Source: an uncultured Prevotella sp. (GTDB lineage: Bacteria; Bacteroidota; Bacteroidia; Bacteroidales; Bacteroidaceae). From it: a stretch of DNA of 52,814 bases. Below the pieces are notes generated by a model that saw only the letters and a program-made list of their open reading frames with translations, ran no database searches and was not told where the DNA came from. This document shows positions 25,785 to 34,402 of this stretch, one piece after another. The stretch is from the NCBI GenBank assembly GCA_934254985.1, contig CAKQMS010000017.1, positions 1 to 52,814 on the forward strand, given 5' to 3'. Numbering within the stretch: the first letter of the stretch is position 1; the number at the start of each line of letters is the position of its first letter. The position numbers and the translations under genes were made by a program.

Positions 25785-26351
25785 GCGGCCACGAAGAGCT
25801 TCGGCTTCCGACTTACGGATGGAGAGCGTGATGGAGCAAGTGTTGTCGAAGGTTTGGGAGATGATGCGAGGCTGCATATCTTTCACCACCTTCATCACAT
25901 CGTTCATCATGGGGTAAGTGAAGGTGTAGGTGATTTTCTCCTCCACCAGCCTGGTTTCTATCTTGCAATGCTCTATGGCGTCGGCAGCAGCTGTGCGATA
26001 AGCCACGATAAGTCCGCCCGTGCCGAGGTTTACTCCGCCATAATACCTGATTACTACGATAAGAATATCAGTAAGTTCGTTAGAATTTATTTGACCAAGG
26101 ATAGGTTTGCCTGCTGTTGCCGAAGGTTCGCCATCGTCGTTAGCACGAAATTCGAGACGCTCTGCACCAAGCATATAGGCATAACACACATGACGGGCAT
26201 CGTAATATTTCTTGCGATACCCGTCAACGATTTTCTTTGCTTCATCCACACTTTCTATATGGTGAGCAAAGGCGAGGAACTTACTCCTTTTCTCGGAGTA
26301 AAATCCCTCACCTATGATTTCATTTGCTATTGTTTTATATTCGTCAAGCAT
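25764..26351 (-). CDS. YigZ/IMPACT family protein
   Basis: 195 residues. The N-terminal UPF0029/IMPACT domain is clear: KRSKFLAFAHHI, ARHVCYAYMLG, then NDDGEPSATAGKPIL and VVIRYYGGVNLGTGGLIVAYR. The C-terminal ferredoxin-like domain (~135-195) is shorter in conservation. The family is linked to translation regulation in eukaryotes; in bacteria its role is uncertain. The gene ends inside a 19-bp tandem repeat, so the C-terminus (RLAKLSF) and stop position may differ between strains. It starts 3 bp after the DUF1015 gene stop and probably ends the serC-serA operon. Confidence 0.88.
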   Translation of the reverse strand: MLDEYKTIANEIIGEGFYSEKRSKFLAFAHHIESVDEAKKIVDGYRKKYYDARHVCYAYMLGAERLEFRANDDGEPSATAGKPILGQINSNELTDILIVVIRYYGGVNLGTGGLIVAYRTAAADAIEHCKIETRLVEEKITYTFTYPMMNDVMKVVKDMQPRIISQTFDNTCSITLSIRKSEAEALRGRLAKLSF

Positions 26352-26354
26352 TCA

Positions 26355-27602
26355 TTATGATAATTTGTGGATAACGATACCAGATCTAAGCTTTGGTTCA
26401 AACCATGTAGCCTTAGGAGGCATAATCTTTCCGCTGTCGGCAATATCCATAATCTGCTGCATAGTAACAGGATAAAGAGCGAGAGCCATACGCATTTCGC
26501 CACTATCCACACGACGCTTCAGTTCTTCCAAGCCACGGAGTCCACCTACGAAGTCGATACGATTGCTACCTCTGAGGTCGCGGATGCCGAGCAAGTCGTC
26601 GAGGATGAGTCGGCTCGAGATGTCGACATCAAGTACTCCGATTGGGTCGGTATCGTCGTATGTTCCTTCCTTAGCTGTGAGCGAGAACCAATGACCATCG
26701 AGATACATTGAGAACTCATGCAAACGCTGAGGTTTGTAGATTTCTTCGCCCTTGTCTTCAACGATGAAGTTGCGTGCGAGTTTTTGCAAAAACTCTTTGC
26801 TCTCCATGCGGTTAAGGTCTTTAACCACGCGGTTGTAGTCGAGGATGGTGAGCTGTGAAGCCTGGAAGCAAACAGCCATGAAATAATTGTATTCCTCGTC
26901 GCCACGATGCTTAGGATTATTCTTAGCCTTCTCAGCACCCACCAAAGCAGCAGCAGCCGAACGATGATGACCATCAGCGATATACAGACTTGGCATCTTG
27001 GCAAACTCTTCGGTAATGGTCTTGATGTCATTATCGTCGGAGATTACCCAGAACTTATGTCCGAAGCCATCGACAGGAGCTATGAAATCATACTCAGGTT
27101 CGGTGGCAGCATAGCGCTTGATGAGGTCGTCCAGCACCTTATTGTCGGGATAAGCAAAGAACACAGGTTCGATGTTGGCATTATTTATGCGAACATGCTT
27201 CATTCTGTCTTCCTCTTTATCTCTACGTGTAAGCTCATGCTTCTTAATCACGCCATTCATATAGTCGTCGACAAAAGCACCTACCACCAGTCCATACTGC
27301 GTTTTACCATTCATGGTCTGTGCGTAGATATAATATTGCTCCTTGTCATCTTGCACGAGCCATCCCTTATCTTGGAACTTCTGGAAGTTCTCGGCAGCCT
27401 TCTCGTACACACGAGGGTCGTACTCGCTGGTGCCTACAGGGAAATCAATCTCAGGCTTGATGATGTGGTACAAGCTCATCTCGTTGTCGCCAGCTTCAGC
27501 TCTTGCCTCTTCAGAGTCAAGAACGTCGTATGGGCGCGACTCGACCTTTTCAACAAGGTCTTTAGGTGGGCGTATGCCCTTAAAAGGTTTAATGGTTGCC
27601 AT
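26355..27602 (-). CDS. DUF1015 family protein in the serine operon
   Basis: 415 residues. Family features are the start IKPFKGIRPPKDLVEKV, PYDVLDSEEARAEA, the central LYIADGHHRSAAAAL, and VGGLRGLEELKRRV near the C-terminus. The ADGHHR motif gives a cluster of possible metal or catalytic histidines. The function is not established to my knowledge. Its position directly after serC-serA, which it follows at 19 bp, suggests a link to serine or phosphoserine metabolism (inference). No serB-like phosphatase is in the cluster, so filling that step is one testable idea. The next gene, yigZ, starts 3 bp downstream. Confidence 0.85.
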   Translation of the reverse strand: MATIKPFKGIRPPKDLVEKVESRPYDVLDSEEARAEAGDNEMSLYHIIKPEIDFPVGTSEYDPRVYEKAAENFQKFQDKGWLVQDDKEQYYIYAQTMNGKTQYGLVVGAFVDDYMNGVIKKHELTRRDKEEDRMKHVRINNANIEPVFFAYPDNKVLDDLIKRYAATEPEYDFIAPVDGFGHKFWVISDDNDIKTITEEFAKMPSLYIADGHHRSAAAALVGAEKAKNNPKHRGDEEYNYFMAVCFQASQLTILDYNRVVKDLNRMESKEFLQKLARNFIVEDKGEEIYKPQRLHEFSMYLDGHWFSLTAKEGTYDDTDPIGVLDVDISSRLILDDLLGIRDLRGSNRIDFVGGLRGLEELKRRVDSGEMRMALALYPVTMQQIMDIADSGKIMPPKATWFEPKLRSGIVIHKLS

Positions 27603-27621
27603 AGGTTTTATTTATTGAGAA

Positions 27622-28539
27622 TTACTTATTCACCTGGAACTTAGTGCATCCGTCGGTGAAGAAAGCATTAATCTGCTTAGCTGCAGCGATACCCGCATTG
27701 GTGTTAGCCTCTGCTGTCTGCGCACCCATCTTCTTAGGTGTGCTGAAATAGCGACCCTCGAACTGTGCGAACTCTGCGTCAGCATCAGGCTTGATGTCGG
27801 TGATGTACTTGATATCTGTGCGCTCAGCCATAAGTTTCAAGAGTTCAGGCTCATTGATAACTTCCTTGCGAGCGGTGTTGATCAAGATAGCGCCTTTCTT
27901 CATCTTGCCTACCAAAGCAGCATTGATGCTCTGCTTAGTCTCGGCTGTAGCAGGAATATGGAGCGAAACAACATCGCATGTCTCGAACAAAGCATCCTGG
28001 CAGTCTACTGCTTTTACGCCAGCAGCCTCGATAGCTTCCTTAGGGCAGAATGCGTCGTAAGCATAAACTTCCATACCGAAGCCAGCAGCGATGCGAGCCA
28101 CGTTGCGACCTACATTACCGAAAGCCAAGATACCGAGTTTCTTGCCCTTGAGCTCTGTGCCAGCCTTGCCATTATAGAAATTGCGCACAGCGAAAACCAA
28201 CAATCCGAATACCAATTCGGCAACGGCATTAGAATTCTGTCCAGGAGTGTTCTCAGCCACCACCTTGTGGGCTGTAGCTGCCTCGAGGTCGATATTGTCG
28301 TAGCCAGCACCTGCGCGAACTACAATCTTGAGCTGTTTAGCTGCGTCGAGCACCTCAGCGTCAACTTTATCAGAGCGGATAATCATAGCGTCAGCATCCT
28401 TAACAGCGTCGAGGAGCTGAGCTTTTTCTGTATATTTTTCAAGCAACACGAGTTCGTTGCCTGCACTTTCTACTACTTCTTTAATTCCCTGTACAGCAGC
28501 TGCTGCAAAAGGTTTTTCGGTTGCTACGAGTACTTTCAT
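27622..28539 (-). CDS. serA: D-3-phosphoglycerate dehydrogenase, short lysine type
   Basis: 305 residues with no C-terminal ACT or intervening domain, so a short form of the enzyme. It oxidises 3-phosphoglycerate to 3-phosphohydroxypyruvate, the first step of serine synthesis. The Rossmann motif is GILAFGNVGRNVARIA, and INTARKEVINE gives the conserved catalytic arginine/glutamate region. In place of the usual PHIGG-type histidine the sequence reads TPKKMGAQTAEA. Lys270 thus occupies the catalytic position, as in the lysine-type (IIIK) class described for Entamoeba-like enzymes. It follows serC by 96 bp, which contain a hairpin, and precedes DUF1015. Confidence 0.92.
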   Translation of the reverse strand: MKVLVATEKPFAAAAVQGIKEVVESAGNELVLLEKYTEKAQLLDAVKDADAMIIRSDKVDAEVLDAAKQLKIVVRAGAGYDNIDLEAATAHKVVAENTPGQNSNAVAELVFGLLVFAVRNFYNGKAGTELKGKKLGILAFGNVGRNVARIAAGFGMEVYAYDAFCPKEAIEAAGVKAVDCQDALFETCDVVSLHIPATAETKQSINAALVGKMKKGAILINTARKEVINEPELLKLMAERTDIKYITDIKPDADAEFAQFEGRYFSTPKKMGAQTAEANTNAGIAAAKQINAFFTDGCTKFQVNK

Positions 28540-28569
28540 AATCGTTTTCTTTATAGGTTAAATTATTTA

Positions 28570-28613
28570 GGGAGTTATATTTTGGGACTCTCCAGCCCCG
28601 CACTATAACTCCC
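28570..28613 (-). promoter_or_regulatory. Intercistronic hairpin between serC and serA
   Basis: GGGAGTTATA (28570-28579) and TATAACTCCC (28604-28613) form a perfect 10-bp stem with a 24-nt loop. The loop itself can pair (GGG with CCC). There is no U run, so an mRNA-processing, stabilising or leader element fits better than a terminator. Confidence 0.65.
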
Positions 28614-28635
28614 CATGAGCAAAATGTACTTTCAA

Positions 28636-29709
28636 TTAATGATTAGCTTCGAAATCCTTCATCGCCTGAACGAGAGCGTTGACACCCTCCATAGTCATAG
28701 CGTTGTAGCAGCTAGCACGGAATCCACCTACTGAGCGGTGACCCTTGATACCAACCATACCGCGCTCTGTAGCGAAGTCGAAGAATGGTTTTTCGAGCTC
28801 CTTGTATTCGTCGTTCATCACGAAGCAGATGTTCATCAATGAGCGAGAATCCTCTTCCACAGTACCACGGAAGAGCTTGTTGCGGTCGATTTCTGCATAA
28901 AGAACTTCAGCACGCTCATGAGCACGCTTGTCGGCAGCAGTCAAACCACCATTCTTCTTCAACCAGCGAAGGTTCTCCATCATAGCGTAGATAGGAACAA
29001 CTGGAGGAGTATTGAACATAGAACCCTTCTCAACGTGGGTGCGATAGTCGATCATTGTAGGCAACTCGCGTGGAGCCTTGCCAAGTTCATCATCCTTAAC
29101 GATGATAACGGTAACACCAGCCATAGAGATATTCTTCTGAGCACCAGCGAAGATTGCTTTGTACTTAGAAACGTCGACAGGACGGCTCATGATATCAGAA
29201 GACATATCGGCAATCATTGGCACCTTTACGTCCAACTCCTTGCGAATCTCTGTACCATAGATAGTGTTATTGGTGCAGACATGCAGATAGTCAGCATCAG
29301 CAGGCACCTTATCCTCAAATCCCTTAGGATAGAAGCTATAGTTAGCGTCAGCCGAGGAAGCAACCTCAACCACCTCGCCGAAAAGCTTTGCCTCTTTCAG
29401 AGCCTTCTTAGCCCATGTACCAGAGTTTATGAAAGCAGCCTTCTTAATCAAGAAGTTGGCTGGAATCTGCATAAACTGAAGCGAAGCACCTCCACCAAGG
29501 AAGATTACTGAATATCCCTCAGGGATATCAAGAAGTTCTTTGAATAGGGCTACACACTCGTCTACGACGGGCTGAAAATCTTTAGCACGGTGGCTGATCT
29601 CCATCAGTGAGAGTCCTGAACCATTGAAATCTAAAATTTGCTTTGCAGTATTCTCGATAACCTCACGTGGGAGAATCGAAGGTCCTGCGTTAAAGTTGTA
29701 CTTCTTCAT
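28636..29709 (-). CDS. serC: Phosphoserine aminotransferase
   Basis: 357 residues, standard length. A PLP enzyme that converts 3-phosphohydroxypyruvate and glutamate to phosphoserine (also used in PLP synthesis). The start [21 protein letters not shown] is diagnostic. [20 protein letters not shown] follows, then the PLP lysine in [14 protein letters not shown], and near the end [20 protein letters not shown]. First gene of the serC-serA-DUF1015-yigZ cluster, with a well-formed promoter 38-69 bp upstream. Confidence 0.97.
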   Translation of the reverse strand: MKKYNFNAGPSILPREVIENTAKQILDFNGSGLSLMEISHRAKDFQPVVDECVALFKELLDIPEGYSVIFLGGGASLQFMQIPANFLIKKAAFINSGTWAKKALKEAKLFGEVVEVASSADANYSFYPKGFEDKVPADADYLHVCTNNTIYGTEIRKELDVKVPMIADMSSDIMSRPVDVSKYKAIFAGAQKNISMAGVTVIIVKDDELGKAPRELPTMIDYRTHVEKGSMFNTPPVVPIYAMMENLRWLKKNGGLTAADKRAHERAEVLYAEIDRNKLFRGTVEEDSRSLMNICFVMNDEYKELEKPFFDFATERGMVGIKGHRSVGGFRASCYNAMTMEGVNALVQAMKDFEANH

Positions 29710-29746
29710 CTGACTGAATTTTTAATAATTGGTTGTATTACGACTG

Positions 29747-29778
29747 CGAAGTTAGGTCTTTTATTTGAATATTCCAAA
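29747..29778 (-). promoter_or_regulatory. serC operon promoter
   Basis: On the minus strand TTTG (29775-29778), 20 bp, then TAACTTCG (29747-29754), one mismatch from TAnnTTTG. The leader to the serC ATG would be about 32 nt. Confidence 0.62.
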
Positions 29779-29921
29779 TATTTCTATGAAAATCTACAAA
29801 AATTCGCAATATTAAGTGTATACTCTACATATTTATAGCAAATTTACACCATTTTTATACTATTTGCCAGCTATTCAGTCTTATTGTCTAACACTTTGTA
29901 CAGAGTGTTCGAGCACAGCAT

Positions 29922-31241
29922 TTACTTTTTCACCTCTTCCCATATTGTTCGTATACCTTTTATCTTTTCGCCCTTTGTCTTTTGTAATACATTCGTCATT
30001 TTCAGGCGATTTACGGCTACGTAACAGTAATAGTCTTTCACATCAATTCTTCCGATGTCATCCTTGCCCAACTCGGCTTTCTTGCACAAGAAGCCCACGA
30101 TGTCGCCCTTGCTGATCTTGTCTTTCTTGCCTTTGCCAAGATAGAGTGTAGCCATGCGAGGTTTCGAAGGCTTTGCATCAGGGTCTACTTCGGGCACATA
30201 ATTTTCGATTTCGCCCTCCACATATTCAGGAATATATTCACCCTGCGAAAGGATGAAGAAAGCCCTACCCTCTTTGTCCCATCTTGCCGTACGACCAATG
30301 CGGTGGGTGTAGTTTTCTTGGGTTTCCGGAATATGATAGTGAACGATGTTGGCAATGTTAGGAATATCGAGTCCGCGACTGCCAAGGTCGGTGCTCACGA
30401 GCACGCAGGCTGAGCCATTAGAGAATCTATATAATGCAGCCTCGCGCTCCTTTTGGTCAAGTCCGCCATGGAAAGCCGAAACCGAGAAACCGTTTTCTGT
30501 GAGGAATGCTGCTGTACGCTCCACGCTGTCGCGATAGTTCAGGAACACGATGGTGCTCTCATCCTTGAAGCTAAGGAGCAGTTTGCGCAAGGTGCCGAGT
30601 TTATCTTTCTCCTTGCTTTCCACCTTATATATATTAATACGCTCACAAGGCTCTTCCACCAGATAGTCGAGGGTTTCTTTTGTCTTGGCATTGACGAAGC
30701 GTGGAATTTCTTCGGCATCGGTAGCAGAGAGCAGAATGCGCTTCTTCAGATTAGGGAATTTCGCCATGAGCTGCTCCATCTCGTTGCGGAATCCCATCTC
30801 AAGACATTTGTCAAACTCGTCGATAACGAGAATCCTCACCTTGCCTGTTTCCAGATTACCTTTGTCGAAATGGTCGTTCAAGCGACCAGGAGTTCCAAAC
30901 ACCACCTGTGGACACACTTGTCGGAGCTGCCTGTGTTCATCCATCGTTGGGCGACCGCCATAGCACGCCATAGAGCGGAGTCCTGAACCCATGTTTGTCA
31001 TCACGGTCTGCGACTGCAATGCCAATTCGCGTCCTGGCACCACTACCACCACCTGTAGGTCGTCGTTTGTGCCATCCACGAGTTCTGCCACAGGCAACAG
31101 ATAAGCCAACGTCTTACCAGTACCAGTTGGCGACAACACCACCACATCGTTGTTGTGTCTCACGATGGTTTCGTAGGCATCCTGCTGCATAGCGTTCAGC
31201 GCCTCTATTCCGAGTTTATCTAATATCTTGTTTATTTCCAT
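29922..31241 (-). CDS. DEAD-box-like RNA helicase with DbpA-type RNA-binding domain
   Basis: 439 residues. Motifs are in order: Q-motif region, motif I SPTGTGKTLAYLLP, motif Ib TPGR, motif II DEFD (instead of DEAD), motif III SAT, and motif VI HRIGRTAR. The C-terminal ~75 residues (KDKISKGDIVGFLCKKAELG and GRIDVKDYYCYVAV) match the DbpA RNA-binding domain, which in E. coli targets the enzyme to 23S rRNA hairpin 92. A role in large-subunit assembly is therefore likely. It begins 25 bp after the TPR gene on the same strand, so they probably share a transcript. Confidence 0.92.
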   Translation of the reverse strand: MEINKILDKLGIEALNAMQQDAYETIVRHNNDVVVLSPTGTGKTLAYLLPVAELVDGTNDDLQVVVVVPGRELALQSQTVMTNMGSGLRSMACYGGRPTMDEHRQLRQVCPQVVFGTPGRLNDHFDKGNLETGKVRILVIDEFDKCLEMGFRNEMEQLMAKFPNLKKRILLSATDAEEIPRFVNAKTKETLDYLVEEPCERINIYKVESKEKDKLGTLRKLLLSFKDESTIVFLNYRDSVERTAAFLTENGFSVSAFHGGLDQKEREAALYRFSNGSACVLVSTDLGSRGLDIPNIANIVHYHIPETQENYTHRIGRTARWDKEGRAFFILSQGEYIPEYVEGEIENYVPEVDPDAKPSKPRMATLYLGKGKKDKISKGDIVGFLCKKAELGKDDIGRIDVKDYYCYVAVNRLKMTNVLQKTKGEKIKGIRTIWEEVKK

Positions 31242-31266
31242 TATCTTATAGTTCTTAGAATTCGTA

Positions 31267-32478
31267 TTATTTTCCGCCTACATTCTTTATAACCCGATCT
31301 ATTTCTTCAAACTCCTCACCCATATTTAGGTTCAGATAGATAGTGTAAAGCGGCAATCCCCATTTATCTTTCAACGCAGGCAGCGCCTTGCGAGCCTTCA
31401 CAAGATAAGGCAACGCCTGCTTATAGAGTCGCTGTTGCTCCTGCTTCTGTCGGTTGCGATTAGCAGGTTTGCCCAGCACGCTCATTTCCACAGCCTTATT
31501 AAAACAAGCCAGACCAGCATTCAGCATCACCTCGGCAGTACTATCCCCACGGGCGATGATAGAATCGCAGAGCGCCAAACATTCATCATAGCGCGAGAGA
31601 TTGAGCAAGATTGTAGATTTTGCAGCACTCAACAAGCTGTCGGCAGGGTTTGCCTTTAACGCAGCGTTGTTAATATCGAGAGCCTTATCCCATCTGCCTT
31701 CGCCCGAATAATAAGCCACGAGCTGAGTATAGAAATAAGAATTCTGATTAAAGCGTTCAAAGCCCTCATGAAGCGATTTCAGATAGCGAGTGGTATCGCC
31801 CTCCAAAAGGTATGTAGCAGAAAGATATTGCAACATTGGTTCCCAATATTTCTCTTTCTTCAGCGCCAAATAGGTGTGATGAAAAGTCTTCACAGGGTCT
31901 TTCATCTTATATCCACAATACACAGCCCAGAAAGCAGCCTTTGGCATCAACGTATCTTTCTCAGCATAGTTGCGACCCGTAAAGAGCGGAGCGCTACCAC
32001 AATGAATATAAGTATCCAAGCAGTTGTAAGCCTCGTCGTATTTACCCTTGCCTATAAAATAGAAAGCACCATTATATAGATTTGGGCGCAGAATATTGAG
32101 CATATCTGCATGTTTTTTGCGATATTCCGGTCTTACCCTACCTTTTTTATCAGGCATAGCATCAATAGAATCAAAGCGTTCCATGTCGACAAACAATCGT
32201 CGAGCAATATTAAAGAGCGCTGCCGTATCGTATTTTTGCTTAAGATACAACTTTTCATTACCCTGGTCATATTGTTTTTTAATAGCTTCAAACATAGTAA
32301 TCCAAATCTTCGTCTCACGAACATTATCTGAATCTTCGAGCAGTTTTCTCATCGACTGCTCAGCCTGCGCAAGATTATTGCCAGCCTTAATATTCGCTTT
32401 AGCTTGCGACAATTCTTTTTTCTGAGCCATACACAGCGAAGTCACAGCAAGAAACAACAGAAGTATAAATTTTCTCAT
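31267..32478 (-). CDS. Exported tetratricopeptide-repeat protein
   Basis: 403 residues with a signal peptide (residues 1-18, ending LCMAQ). The rest is helical, with TPR-like units, for example GKYDEAYNCLDTYI near the middle, EGRWDKALDINNAALKANPA, and LSRYDECLALCDSIIARGDS. A C-terminal helix contains QALPYLVKARKALPALKD. It is likely a periplasmic protein-protein interaction scaffold; the partner cannot be named. It has its own upstream promoter (CTTG-N20-TATATTTG) and is followed 25 bp later by the helicase gene. Confidence 0.75.
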   Translation of the reverse strand: MRKFILLLFLAVTSLCMAQKKELSQAKANIKAGNNLAQAEQSMRKLLEDSDNVRETKIWITMFEAIKKQYDQGNEKLYLKQKYDTAALFNIARRLFVDMERFDSIDAMPDKKGRVRPEYRKKHADMLNILRPNLYNGAFYFIGKGKYDEAYNCLDTYIHCGSAPLFTGRNYAEKDTLMPKAAFWAVYCGYKMKDPVKTFHHTYLALKKEKYWEPMLQYLSATYLLEGDTTRYLKSLHEGFERFNQNSYFYTQLVAYYSGEGRWDKALDINNAALKANPADSLLSAAKSTILLNLSRYDECLALCDSIIARGDSTAEVMLNAGLACFNKAVEMSVLGKPANRNRQKQEQQRLYKQALPYLVKARKALPALKDKWGLPLYTIYLNLNMGEEFEEIDRVIKNVGGK

Positions 32479-32562
32479 TGTATATTTTTACCTTATTTTG
32501 TTCTTTTCGCTATCCGAACAACACCATTTAGCAAAAGAAACCACCATATATTTATTGACATG

Positions 32563-32594
32563 CAAATATACTCATTTTTCCCGTAACAGCCAAG
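32563..32594 (-). promoter_or_regulatory. Promoter of the TPR-helicase operon
   Basis: On the minus strand CTTG (32591-32594), 20 bp, then TATATTTG (32563-32570), a perfect -7 match. The leader to the ATG at 32478 would be about 80 nt. Confidence 0.6.
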
Positions 32595-32678
32595 CATTTA
32601 ATCACTTTTTAACGGGAATAAACAACCATTTTTCCACAACACCCAAACAACCCCATACAAACGCCCACAAATGCACAA

Positions 32679-32788
32679 AAATCCGCCTCGCGCCGCCCGA
32701 CTATCCGCATCGCCCCACGAGAATAGTCGCATAGCCTTTTACAAATAGCCGCATTGCGCTTTTCGACTATTCGCACAAGCCGTCACGA
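32679..32788. repeat. Degenerate repeat array with exact 22-bp period
   Basis: Five units start at 32679, 32701, 32723, 32745 and 32767. Each is 22 bp and aligns without gaps around a core of roughly (C/A)TA(T/G)nCGCAT. Examples are CTATCCGCAT (32701), ATAGTCGCAT (32723), ATAGCCGCAT (32745) and CTATTCGCAC (32767). GC content is higher than in the flanks. A weaker unit may precede at 32657. Confidence 0.75.
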
Positions 32789-32803
32789 TTAACCACAGAA
32801 AAG

Positions 32804-32858
32804 CGTCAACGACACCAGGAATACTCGTCAACGACACCAGGAATACTCGTCAACGAAC
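32804..32858. repeat. Two and a half perfect 22-bp tandem repeats
   Basis: The unit begins CGTCAACGACACC and ends GGAATACT. It is repeated exactly at 32804-32825 and 32826-32847, with the first ~10 bases again at 32848. A diverged unit (CGTCACGATTAACC) precedes at 32781. It has the same 22-bp period as the adjoining array. Confidence 0.9.
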
Positions 32859-32987
32859 TTCAGAAGCAAAAGTCAACTTTCTCAGTACGGAATCTGAAAT
32901 GTTAAAATCGAGAGATAAAAGAGAGTCAACCTTATTTAGGAAAAAGACATTATTTAGGAAAGACAACAAGGAAAAAGCAAAAAAGTG

Positions 32988-33140
32988 TGTCATTAAGTGT
33001 CATTAGTCATTATGTCATTTTCAAAAAAACAGTAAGTCAAACCCTCTATATAATTATATATTAAAATATATAATTATATAGGCATAATTTCACACTTTCA
33101 AAATCCTTAATGACATAATGACTAATGACACTTAATGACA
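32988..33140. repeat. Perfect 32-bp inverted repeat with four GTCATT boxes per arm
   Basis: The left arm 32988-33019 and right arm 33109-33140 are exact reverse complements over 32 bp. Each arm contains four GTCATT (or AATGAC) boxes. The 89-bp interior carries a second inverted repeat, 33047-33062 with 33065-33080: 16-bp perfect arms, all A/T. The structure lies 47 bp before the -33 box of the HU-SPOR gene. It could be an invertible segment, an operator array, or a cruciform or hairpin. Confidence 0.92.
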
Positions 33141-33186
33141 ACTTTTACGCAGCCTTCACTTTTTGCAGAAAATATTTCCATCTTCA

Positions 33187-33218
33187 CTTGGCTACCTCAG
33201 AAAAAAGCAGTAACTTTG
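33187..33218 (+). promoter_or_regulatory. Promoter of the HU-SPOR gene
   Basis: CTTG (33187-33190), 20 bp, then TAACTTTG (33211-33218). The predicted transcription start coincides almost exactly with the GTG at 33224, which suggests a leaderless message. Confidence 0.65.
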
Positions 33219-33223
33219 CAAAC

Positions 33224-34351
33224 GTGATTGAATTAGAAAAACATATAGAGATACTTTTGCTAAGCAACGATTGCGTCATAGTGCCTGATTTTGGGGGATT
33301 TATGGCGCATCATGCCGACGCACGCTTCGACGAGAGAGACAACATGTTTATCCCGCCGTTACGCACTATTGGATTCAATCCTAAGCTAAAAATGAACGAT
33401 TCGCTCCTCGCTCAGTCGTATGTAGAAGCCTACGATATTAGCTATCCAGAAGCCTTGAAGCGCATTGCCGACGAGGTGAGGGAGATAAAAGAGCGCATAG
33501 ATACTGACGGCACATTCGAGTTGCATAATATCGGTACATTAAACCTCAACGACGACGGACACTACGAGTTTGAACCTTGCGAAGCAGGCATTCTGACTCC
33601 TGACCTCTACGGACTGGGAAGCTTCGAATTCAAACCATTGGCATTGCTCGCAACAGAAACCACCAAGAGCGAAACAAAGGCTAACATCGTAGACATCAAC
33701 GCACCTATCGAAGAGGAAACAGAAGAAGAGGAGCGCACAATAAGCATCCGTGTGAGCCTATTGCGCAACATCGCAGCTTGCTGCATCGCAGTAATCGTAT
33801 TCCTGCTCTTCCCTGCTCCACTCAGCAACACCACAACAACAGCTGGGAGAGCCATCGACACCAACCTTTTGGATAAGGTAATGCCGAAAGATATCACTAC
33901 TGGCACAGCTTCGCTGAAAGAAATCGACCTTAAGAAGGTAGACAACGCAGAGACTAACGCAACAGTAGCTGAAACAAACGCCGAAGCCGAAGCAAAGGCA
34001 GGAATCAACGCAAAGACTGAAGCAAAAACAGAAAATATAGCCCCAAACAAGGCACTCACCAATAACAAACTGAAACACGAAACTGAGGTTGCTAAAACCG
34101 CAAAGGCAACACCTGCAGAAACAAGCGGCTACGTGATAGTCATAGCCTCGAAGGTTGCTAAAAAGAATGCAGAAACATTCGTTAGCACACTCCACAGGCA
34201 AGGACTGAACGAAGCTCGCGTAGCAACAAGAAACAACGTCACACGCGTTGTTTATGGCAACTACGCTACTCAGCAGGACGCCTACAACGCACTCAACAAG
34301 CTCAACGACAAAGAACCTTTCGTAGAGGGTTGGGTGATGAAGATTAACTAA
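33224..34351 (+). CDS. Membrane-spanning protein with HU-like (CCDC81 type) and SPOR domains
   Basis: I start at GTG 33224 (375 residues). An ATG 99 bp upstream would lie before the promoter boxes, and homologs of this type begin near ELEKHIEILLLSNDCVIVP. Residues ~1-150 are the two bacterial CCDC81-type HU-like domains (IVPDFGGFMAHH, ERDNMFIPPLRTIGFNPKL, GTFELHNIGTLNLNDDGHYEF). A transmembrane helix follows at ~181-198 (IAACCIAVIVFLLF). Next is a charged Ala/Glu/Lys/Thr linker, and a SPOR domain ends the protein (~301-375, GYVIVIASKVAKKNAETF to EGWVMKI). With this topology a potential DNA-binding part is cytoplasmic and a peptidoglycan-binding part periplasmic. The next gene encodes a zinc-ribbon/FHA protein. 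Confidence 0.82.
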   Translation: MIELEKHIEILLLSNDCVIVPDFGGFMAHHADARFDERDNMFIPPLRTIGFNPKLKMNDSLLAQSYVEAYDISYPEALKRIADEVREIKERIDTDGTFELHNIGTLNLNDDGHYEFEPCEAGILTPDLYGLGSFEFKPLALLATETTKSETKANIVDINAPIEEETEEEERTISIRVSLLRNIAACCIAVIVFLLFPAPLSNTTTTAGRAIDTNLLDKVMPKDITTGTASLKEIDLKKVDNAETNATVAETNAEAEAKAGINAKTEAKTENIAPNKALTNNKLKHETEVAKTAKATPAETSGYVIVIASKVAKKNAETFVSTLHRQGLNEARVATRNNVTRVVYGNYATQQDAYNALNKLNDKEPFVEGWVMKIN

Positions 34352-34402
34352 AACTAAAAGGCTGCAAGCCAACATTTTCACACAACGAGGTTAACACAGA
34401 AC

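Noticed and set aside
29890..29909. Hairpin AACACT/AGTGTT as terminator after the helicase gene
   Set aside because: Short stem with a self-complementary loop and no T run on the minus strand; too weak to call.
32679..32869. Possible CRISPR array
   Set aside because: Units adjoin directly at 22 bp with no spacers, and no cas genes are present.
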